A stretch of 16,506 bases of DNA from Labilithrix sp. (GTDB lineage Bacteria; Myxococcota; Polyangia; Polyangiales; Polyangiaceae). Made by a program: the position numbers and the translations under genes. Under the pieces are notes generated by a model. That model ran no database searches. It had not been told where the DNA came from and worked only from the letters and a program-made list of their open reading frames with translations. Positions within the stretch are counted from its first letter, which is position 1. Each line of letters starts with the position of its first letter. The stretch lies in contig JAQBQL010000205.1 in NCBI GenBank assembly GCA_028287035.1, positions 1-16,506 of the forward strand, read 5' to 3'. Below are positions 7,497 through 13,363 of the stretch, one piece after another.

Positions 7497-9311
7497 TCAG
7501 CCCCGCAGCGTCTCGAAGAGCTCGAGATCCGGGATGGCGGTCGTCAGCTTGGTGCGGATGACGCCGACATCGCTGTCCTCGAGGAGCTTGCAGAGCGCGA
7601 TGCCGTCGAAGAGCGCGATCGGAGAGGCGAGCGCACTCGACTCCTCGCGCGCGCCGCTGAGCACCTGACCGGTCGTGAGGAGCCAGCCCGCCGAGGCGTT
7701 GCCATAGTGGTGCAGCGCGCCACGAAGGTCGCTGACGCGCTCGCGGCCGATCTCGCGGCCGTCCTTGCGGACGACGATGGCGGTGCGGATCTCGTCGGTG
7801 CCGTTCTTGTGGACGGCCGAGAAGTGCGCCTCGCCGCCGGGGGCGCCGGCGCGGCGAACGGTGCGGATGTTCGACATGCCGATCCGCTCGAGGCCGAGCA
7901 GGATCAGCTCGATGAGCGCATGCCCCGGGAGCTCCTGCAGCTTGCGGAGCATCGAGCGGCGAGCCGCCTCGCGATAGCGCTCGATGGCCGCGATGGCGTC
8001 CTGCTCGAGGCGGACGAGATCGGAGCTGAGCGACCAGTCGGTGAGCGCGACGCGCGCGCCGCCGCCGTTGTCACGCGAGGCGCCCGCGTCGCGGGTCGCG
8101 AAGCGGAAGCGAGGACGCTGACCGCTCGCCTGACGACGCAGGTTGTCGGCGCGGAGCGAGGCCATGAGCTGCGCGGTCGCGAGGACCGTGTCGCGCGACT
8201 CGGCGCCGAGCCGCCCGCGGCGGAGCAGCGAGTCGACCACCGAGCGCACCTGGACCGGACCCTGGGTGCGGTCGAAGCCGCTCAGGATCATGACCGTGGC
8301 GTCGGCGAGCTCGCGACCTGCGAGGTCGTCGGCCTCGCCGGGCGCGACCGGGGGGAGGTCGATGCCGGTCGGCGCGCCGCCGGCCATGATCTGCTGGCGA
8401 TCGCGGATCATCGGACGGGGGGCGGGCGCGAGCGGATCGCGGCTCGTGTCGACCTGGGACTCGCTGTCGACGGCGACGGGGCTCGGCTGGAAGCGGCCGC
8501 CCTCGCGACCCTCACGGCCTTCGCGACCCTCACGGCCTTCGCGACCTTCACGGCCCTCGCGACCTTCGCGACCTTCGCGGCCTTCACGACCTTCGCGGAG
8601 CGTGCCCTGCGGGGCGGGCGTGACCTGCGCGGCCGGGGCCGCTTGCGCGCCCTCGGCGCCGACGTCACGCGGCGAGGACGTGCGGCCCTCGGCCACCTCG
8701 CCCTCACGGCCGCCGCGGCGACGACGACGGCGACGACGACGACGGTTGCCGTCGGCTGCCGTCTCGCCCGCCGCGCCGGTCGCGCCCGCCGCGCCCGCTC
8801 GCGCTGCATCGGCGGCGCCGCTGGGGCCGGCGAGGATCGGCTGATCGTCGTCGTCCTCGTCGTCGAACATCTCGGCGCCCGAGGCGGCGAGCTCGCGGTG
8901 GAGCGCGTCCTCACCGGAGACGAGCAGCGGCTCGTCGTCATCGTCGGACGGGGGCGCGGCGCGGCCGCGGCCGGCGGCCTGCGCCTCGACCTCGAGCGCG
9001 TTGATGTCGTTCTCCTCGCCCGTGTCGTCGGACGCGGCATCCTGCTCGGGAGCCTCGTCCTCGGAGCCGCGCTTCTTCTTCTTGCCGTCCCACTCGCGGA
9101 GGGCGAAGACGCCCGGCTTCACGCGGACGATCGAGGTCGACTTGTCTTCCTTCTTCAGCAGCGCGGCGAGCCGGGCACCCATGGTGACCTCGGGGCTCTT
9201 GCCGACGTGAGAGAGGAGGTTCTTCTCGATGGCAAGCTCGGTGATCTCCTTGTAGTGGAGCGGCTTACCGGCCATGCGCAGCACTTCGGCTGCGGCTTCG
9301 GTGAACGTCAT
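7497..9311 (-). CDS. HARE-type winged-helix protein with disordered linker and degenerate Mrr-like restriction-endonuclease domain
   Basis: The 604-residue cytoplasmic protein has several parts. Residues 1-75 resemble the HARE-HTH winged helix (segments EVLRMAGKPLHYKEITELAI and GVFALREW), a module known from DNA-modification and restriction proteins. Residues 76-330 are low complexity: an acidic stretch, ten consecutive Arg (190-199), and eleven Arg-Glu-Gly repeats (239-271). Residues about 335-426 look like a second winged helix ending in VALTDW. Residues about 455-590 resemble the Mrr endonuclease fold, including the late WLLTTGQVLSGA and ALFDGIALCKLL strands. The Mrr catalytic Asp position is GGEA (E494 region), and the Gln/Glu-x-Lys motif reads VVRK (513-516), so cleavage activity is doubtful. 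The ATG at 9311 has an AGGAA site just upstream. A nucleic-acid-binding role is inferred. It heads a run with two envelope genes. Confidence 0.82.
   Translation of the reverse strand: MTFTEAAAEVLRMAGKPLHYKEITELAIEKNLLSHVGKSPEVTMGARLAALLKKEDKSTSIVRVKPGVFALREWDGKKKKRGSEDEAPEQDAASDDTGEENDINALEVEAQAAGRGRAAPPSDDDDEPLLVSGEDALHRELAASGAEMFDDEDDDDQPILAGPSGAADAARAGAAGATGAAGETAADGNRRRRRRRRRRGGREGEVAEGRTSSPRDVGAEGAQAAPAAQVTPAPQGTLREGREGREGREGREGREGREGREGREGREGREGGRFQPSPVAVDSESQVDTSRDPLAPAPRPMIRDRQQIMAGGAPTGIDLPPVAPGEADDLAGRELADATVMILSGFDRTQGPVQVRSVVDSLLRRGRLGAESRDTVLATAQLMASLRADNLRRQASGQRPRFRFATRDAGASRDNGGGARVALTDWSLSSDLVRLEQDAIAAIERYREAARRSMLRKLQELPGHALIELILLGLERIGMSNIRTVRRAGAPGGEAHFSAVHKNGTDEIRTAIVVRKDGREIGRERVSDLRGALHHYGNASAGWLLTTGQVLSGAREESSALASPIALFDGIALCKLLEDSDVGVIRTKLTTAIPDLELFETLRG
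8499..8597. repeat. 9-bp coding tandem repeat, 11 units (Arg-Glu-Gly)
   Basis: Eleven consecutive 9-base units on the minus strand each encode Arg-Glu-Gly. The units differ only at third positions (CGC/CGT, GAG/GAA, GGC/GGT). The tract forms residues 239-271 of the HARE/Mrr-like protein and keeps frame whatever the copy number, so it could vary in length between strains. Confidence 0.95.
8715..8744. repeat. Ten-codon poly-arginine tract
   Basis: Ten arginine codons in a row on the minus strand (only CGT and CGC) encode residues 190-199 of the HARE/Mrr-like protein, followed by Gly-Gly. A run this basic in a disordered linker is typical of nucleic-acid-binding tails. Confidence 0.9.
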
Positions 9312-9578
9312 CGGATTCCTGTTTCTGTCTTCCTACCTGCCGTGCCGCCTCTCGTGCGCCGGTCCTGTCACAGGGAGCCGGGGGCTGAGGGCCACAAAAC
9401 AAGCTTGGGGGAGCTCCCCGCGAAAACCCTGGCCGGCGCCGACTCCGATCCACACCTGATGTGTGGGGGCACCCAACCTGAGCTCGCGCTCCTGGCATAA
9501 CCCGCACCTGCCGCCTCGTCAAAGGGAACATTTCGCCGGGCCCGGGGTCCGACGGGGCAGGGGGCTGGAGGAACGACC
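9312..9578. promoter_or_regulatory. Divergent intergenic region with three short inverted repeats
   Basis: This 267-base gap separates the start of the minus-strand operon from the start of the 684-aa membrane protein gene, so it must hold promoters in both directions or share control. It is less GC-rich than the genes and contains three dyads: CCTGT-C-ACAGG (9364-9374), the perfect 12-base palindrome GGGGAGCTCCCC (9408-9419), and CCACAC-CTGAT-GTGTGG (9450-9466). No convincing sigma-70 or sigma-54 hexamers were found; a TGGCAT at 9493-9498 lacks a GC at the spacing sigma-54 needs. No small gene is evident. Confidence 0.5.
9567..9572 (+). promoter_or_regulatory. Strong Shine-Dalgarno for the 684-aa membrane protein
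   Basis: GGAGGA lies 6 bases before the ATG at 9579. It is one of the best ribosome-binding sites in the window and supports this start over alternatives. Confidence 0.85.
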
Positions 9579-11633
9579 ATGCAAACGCGCTCGCTTCGCC
9601 GGGCTGCGGCACTTCTTTGTGCCGCGTTCGCGCTCACCGTGTCGGCCGGCGCGTCGGCGGGCACCGCCGCCGAGAAGGAGCCCGAGCCCGCGTGCTCGGA
9701 GGACTGCTGGCAGCTCGCGCACCTCACCTTGCGCGGGAGCGTCAGCGGCGGGCTCACCTTCGAGCTGCGGGGGACGGTGCTCGCGAAGGAGGACCAGAAG
9801 ATCCCGCTCTTCGGCCCGCCTTCGCAGGTGAGGCTCGATGATCTGTCGATGGACGGCGGCGCGCCGAACCTGACGTTCGACAGCGACCGCTACTACCTCG
9901 TCACCCACGCGAGGACGTTCGTGCTCCGGGGCCGGATCACGCTCGGCGCCGACCAGATGCTGAGCGTCACGGGGCCACTCCTCGCGCTCGACGCGCCGCT
10001 CACCAAGGGCCGCCTCGTCGAGGGCGAGAAGCTCTCCGGCCTCGCCGCGACCGTTCTCCACTTCGACCCGATGACCGAGGGGGCGAGCGCGCCCACCGCG
10101 CGCCCCAAGGCGCCGCCGGTCTTCCGGCTCTCGCGCTCGATCCGCTTCGGTAGCGATACGAGCTTCGTGTATCGCCTCGTCGCGTCGCAGGAGACCGACC
10201 TCGGGCCCATCACCCTGCCGCTCGCCTTCGGTGAGCGCGTGCAGGACGTGCAAGGCGCGACGGGCTGGACCGTCGACGGCACGACCCTCGTCCTCCCGAC
10301 CACCGGCCACGAGGCGGACGTGACGGTCTCGGGCTCGCTCCCCGCGGCGCCGCTCGGCGCGCCGCCGCTCGCCTTCGGGCCCGACGAGCGCTCGGCCTAC
10401 GAGTGGTGGATGATCGAGGCCGATCCCGAGCACCGCGTCGCGGTCGCAGCCGACGCGAAGCTCGTCGAGACCGCGCAATCGCCGATCCCGCCCACCATGC
10501 CCGGCGCGCGCGTGTACCTGGTCCAGCGGCACCAGCGGCTCGAGGTCGACGCGCGGTCGCTGGTGCGCGGCGACGTGCTCGCCGCCGTCGCCCGCACCAG
10601 CAAGCGGTTCGTGGCGGTGACGGGCACCGGCGAGCTCATCAGCGACGAGTCGATCGCGTTCGACAACAACGGCCTCGACCACCTCATGGTCACGCCCGCC
10701 GGCAAGGCGATGTACCTCTCCACCGACGGCGCGGCGCAGGCGATCCTCCACGCGACCGCCGCGGCCTCCGAGGTGCTCGTGCCGCTCCGTCCGGGATCGC
10801 ACACGCTCCGCGTGCAGGCGCTCGCCGACGTGCCGCTCCGGTCGGCCTTCGGCTCGCTCGTCGTGCCGCGCAGCACGTACCCGATCGCGACGAGCAGCAT
10901 GGAGGTGACGGTCGGTCTGCCCGAGCACGTGCATCCGCTCGCGGTGCTCGGCGGCGACCGCGTGCGCTGGGCGTTCGGCCGGGCCGATCTCGTTGCGGCG
11001 CTCCTCGGCATCGCCGTCGCCGGCCTCGGCTTCAGGACGAACCGCACGCGCGCGCTCGGCGCGGTCGCCATGGCGGGCCTCTGGTTCGTCTCGCACGAGG
11101 GCTTCGTGGTCGCGGGCGGGCTCCTCTTCGCGGTCGGGGCGACGTTCCTCGCGTCGCGGTTCGTGCACGGGATGCGCCTCTTCGCAGCCGCCGGAGCCAT
11201 CGCGGTGGTCGCGCTGTTCGGCGGGCGGTGGGCGCTCACCGACGGCACCGCGGCCGAGCCCGCGCGCGAGATGGAGGTGCTCCGCCCCGCGATCCCGACG
11301 CCGGAGATCACGCACGCGGCGCTCGCCGTCGACGGCTCGCTCGACACGAAGGCCGGCATCACCCCGGTGTCGCTCTCGCTGCCGACCTCCGAACGGTACG
11401 TGCAGTCGAGCCGCCAGCTCGTGACGCGCGAGCGCCCGTTCGACATGCGGATCGTCTACGTCACCAGCGCGCTGCTCGACGCGCTCGAGCTGCTCTGGCT
11501 CGTGCTGGTCGGCGCTCTCGCGTTCTTGCACCGCGCCGAGCTCGCCCGGCTCCGCGCCGCGGTGGTCGCCCGCCTCGGACGCAAGGCGGCGGGCGCGCGT
11601 GGCCCCTTCGGCGACCCGCTGCCGCCCTTCTGA
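9579..11633 (+). CDS. Large exported membrane protein of unknown function
   Basis: The family is not recognised. The 684-residue protein has a signal peptide with likely cleavage after ASA (residues 25-27), then CSEDC (C39, C43), which may form a small disulfide loop. A long, mostly beta-type extracytoplasmic region follows, up to about 465. Four hydrophobic helices come next, at roughly 470-487, 491-508, 510-529 and 532-551. A second extracytoplasmic segment (about 553-628) follows, then a fifth helix around 631-651 and a short basic cytoplasmic tail rich in Arg and Ala. The layout suggests an inner-membrane protein with two periplasmic parts. No catalytic motif was seen. It opens the plus-strand gene run, 39 bases before the CPBP gene, and is divergent from the HARE/Mrr-like operon. 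A sensor, transport-accessory or envelope-assembly role is possible, but nothing in the sequence decides between them. Confidence 0.85.
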   Translation: MQTRSLRRAAALLCAAFALTVSAGASAGTAAEKEPEPACSEDCWQLAHLTLRGSVSGGLTFELRGTVLAKEDQKIPLFGPPSQVRLDDLSMDGGAPNLTFDSDRYYLVTHARTFVLRGRITLGADQMLSVTGPLLALDAPLTKGRLVEGEKLSGLAATVLHFDPMTEGASAPTARPKAPPVFRLSRSIRFGSDTSFVYRLVASQETDLGPITLPLAFGERVQDVQGATGWTVDGTTLVLPTTGHEADVTVSGSLPAAPLGAPPLAFGPDERSAYEWWMIEADPEHRVAVAADAKLVETAQSPIPPTMPGARVYLVQRHQRLEVDARSLVRGDVLAAVARTSKRFVAVTGTGELISDESIAFDNNGLDHLMVTPAGKAMYLSTDGAAQAILHATAAASEVLVPLRPGSHTLRVQALADVPLRSAFGSLVVPRSTYPIATSSMEVTVGLPEHVHPLAVLGGDRVRWAFGRADLVAALLGIAVAGLGFRTNRTRALGAVAMAGLWFVSHEGFVVAGGLLFAVGATFLASRFVHGMRLFAAAGAIAVVALFGGRWALTDGTAAEPAREMEVLRPAIPTPEITHAALAVDGSLDTKAGITPVSLSLPTSERYVQSSRQLVTRERPFDMRIVYVTSALLDALELLWLVLVGALAFLHRAELARLRAAVVARLGRKAAGARGPFGDPLPPF

Positions 11634-11672
11634 CGAGGATCGGATCGAGAGCCGTGGTACAAGGCCTGCGCC

Positions 11673-12395
11673 TTGCGCAACGCCGCGTTCCTCGCCGCCA
11701 TCGTCGCCGTCATCGCTGCCGGGGCGCACCTCGCGTTCCGGCTCGCCAGCGCCGGCCAGCCTTCGTTCGTGCTCTGGCTCGTGGGGCCGACCGTCCTGGT
11801 CGCCGTCCTCGGCGCGGTCCGCGCCCATCGCGAGGGCGCGCTCTACCGGCGCGGCTCGTTCGACGAGGGCGGCGGCGGCGCGGGCTGGCTCAACGTCCGC
11901 GGCGGTGACTTCACGCGCGGCTTCGCCGGAGCGGCCCTGCTCTTCGGCGCGTTCTACGGGGCCACCAAGCTCGTCGCGCCGCTCGGGTCGGACCGCGAGA
12001 GCTGGCTCGCCCGGTTCTACCTGCAGCTCGGCGACCCGACGCAGCTCCGCAAGAGCGTGGTGCTCGTCGTCGCGGTCATCGTGATCTTCTCGGTCGCCGA
12101 GGAGCTCGTGTGGCGCGGCCTCGTGATCTCGCTGCTCGAGGAGGTCGTCGGGTCACGACGCGCCTGGGTATGGGCCGCGGTCCTCTACGCGATCGCGTAC
12201 GTGCCGACGCTCTGGGCCCTGCGCGATCCCGTCGCCGGGCTGAACCCGCTGCTCCCCGCGGCCGCGCTGCTCAGCGGGCTGGTCTTCGGGTACATGGCGC
12301 GGCGTTTCGAGCGGCTCCTGCCCGGCATCTTCGCGCACGGCCTGCTCGCGTGGACGGTCCTCATGATGTTCCGGCTGTGGGGCCCCAGCCTCTAG
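11673..12395 (+). CDS. CPBP-family intramembrane protein with altered metalloprotease motifs
   Basis: The 240-residue multi-helix membrane protein has the CPBP (CAAX/Abi, Rce1-like) layout. Motif 1 is intact as EELVWR (E143, E144, R148) at the edge of a helix. Motif 2, normally Phe-x-x-x-His, reads YAIAY (172-176), so the His is Tyr, and no other His lies between motif 1 and motif 3. Motif 3 keeps H222 in FAHGLLA, but the Asn/Asp four residues later is Ala226. Active members cleave prenylated or other substrates inside the membrane; this one may be inactive or use other residues. The start is a TTG at 11673, with AAGG 8 bases upstream; no ATG or GTG in frame precedes the conserved part. A lipoprotein gene follows after 2 bases, so the two are probably translated together. 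Family membership is likely, activity doubtful. Confidence 0.82.
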   Translation: MRNAAFLAAIVAVIAAGAHLAFRLASAGQPSFVLWLVGPTVLVAVLGAVRAHREGALYRRGSFDEGGGGAGWLNVRGGDFTRGFAGAALLFGAFYGATKLVAPLGSDRESWLARFYLQLGDPTQLRKSVVLVVAVIVIFSVAEELVWRGLVISLLEEVVGSRRAWVWAAVLYAIAYVPTLWALRDPVAGLNPLLPAAALLSGLVFGYMARRFERLLPGIFAHGLLAWTVLMMFRLWGPSL

Positions 12396-12397
12396 GC

Positions 12398-13351
12398 GTG
12401 CCGCGGCGCCCCGCACGCTCGTTCGCGCGGGCGGCGCTGGCGTCGCTGCTCCTCGCCGGATGTGGCGGGGCTCCTCCGCCCGAGCCGCCCCGCATCGCGC
12501 TCGGCGGCCCGCGCGGCGCGCCGCACGTCCAGATCGTGCGGGCGCTGCCCACCGCCGAACGTGCGGCACTCGCCGCGCGCTTCCGTGAGCGGAACGGTCC
12601 GTGGGCCATCGCGGTCAGCCCGACGGGCGCGCCCGACGACATCGATCCCATCCGCGGCGTGATCCGGCGCGGCGCGCGGGAGGACGCGCCCGGCGCGGCC
12701 CCGGCGCTCCTCGAGCCCGAAGCAGTGACCGCGTCCGTCGCCGCCTTCCTGACGAGGAACGCCGACCTCCTCGGGTTCCCCGCGAGCGAGGTCGGCGCCC
12801 TCGACCTCGTGGCGCGTCCCGCCCAGACCGCCCGCTGGGGCGCGTGGGTCGTCGCGGCCCGTGGGCGGGCGCCGATGCGCGGGTACGAGGGCTTCGAGGC
12901 CGTGGCCACCGCCATCGACGTGCTCGTGTACGTCGGCGACGACGGAGCGCCGCGCTACTTCGTGAACCTCTCGCACGTGCATCCGCGCCTCTCCATCGAC
13001 ACCACGCCGAAGCTCGGGCCCGACGCGCCGGAGCTCCTCAAGGACGTTGTGGGGCGCCCGGTGTTCGTGGTCGTCGACGACCCGAACCGGCCCAACGCGC
13101 GGGTGCGCGAGCTCCGGCGCATCCAGCTCGGCCTCGTGACGCCCGCCGACGTGAAGGGCGTGCACCTGACCATCGACGTCTCGCCGGGCCCGCGCTTCTC
13201 GTACGTGAGCTACACGCTCGCCTACGCGGTCGACGTCCTCAAGGAGTCACGCCCCTTCCGGTTCGTGGTCGACGGCGACACGGGCGCGCTCCTCCAGGAT
13301 GCGGTCGTTCCGGTCGTCAACGAGGTGCCCGGCCAAGGCGCCGAGGACTAG
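12398..13351 (+). CDS. Lipoprotein with FTP/PepSY-like propeptide character
   Basis: A GTG start at 12398 gives a 317-residue protein whose N-terminus is a basic stretch, a hydrophobic core and the lipobox LLAGC (lipidated C22). This is a class II signal, so it was chosen over upstream in-frame starts that lie inside the CPBP gene. The residue after C22 is Gly, not Asp, which usually allows sorting to the outer membrane. The middle (about 108-200), with AAFLTRNADLLGF and alternating strands, recalls the FTP propeptide domain of thermolysin-type proteases. The end (about 270-302), with FRFVVDGDTGALLQ, resembles a PepSY unit. No metalloprotease HExxH follows, so it is a free-standing propeptide-like protein and might inhibit or chaperone a protease. 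It begins 2 bases after the CPBP stop and ends 12 bases before glnE. Confidence 0.72.
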   Translation: MPRRPARSFARAALASLLLAGCGGAPPPEPPRIALGGPRGAPHVQIVRALPTAERAALAARFRERNGPWAIAVSPTGAPDDIDPIRGVIRRGAREDAPGAAPALLEPEAVTASVAAFLTRNADLLGFPASEVGALDLVARPAQTARWGAWVVAARGRAPMRGYEGFEAVATAIDVLVYVGDDGAPRYFVNLSHVHPRLSIDTTPKLGPDAPELLKDVVGRPVFVVVDDPNRPNARVRELRRIQLGLVTPADVKGVHLTIDVSPGPRFSYVSYTLAYAVDVLKESRPFRFVVDGDTGALLQDAVVPVVNEVPGQGAED

Positions 13352-13363
13352 GATGCGCCCGCG

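Noticed and set aside
8499..8597. CRISPR-like or direct-repeat array
   Set aside because: The 9-base units are contiguous codon repeats without spacers, inside an open reading frame.
7497..9311. Restriction-modification or defence island
   Set aside because: No methyltransferase, specificity subunit, helicase or other defence gene is adjacent, and the nuclease motifs look degenerate.
7377..9500. Plus-strand open frame of 707 codons opposite the HARE/Mrr-like gene
   Set aside because: It is antisense to a gene with recognisable domains and a good start. Its Thr/Ala repeats are the complement of the Arg-Glu-Gly repeat.
9492..9512. Possible sigma-54 promoter (TGGCAT followed by GC)
   Set aside because: The distance between the GG and GC elements is 8 bases instead of 10, and the -12 element does not match.
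9519..11828. Minus-strand open frame of 769 codons opposite the 684-aa membrane protein
   Set aside because: The plus-strand gene has a strong ribosome-binding site, signal peptide and membrane helices. The antisense frame is Arg/Glu/Ala-rich without structure.
12110..12397. Upstream extension of the lipoprotein frame into the CPBP gene
   Set aside because: It would bury the lipobox about 118 residues into the protein; the GTG at 12398 places it correctly.
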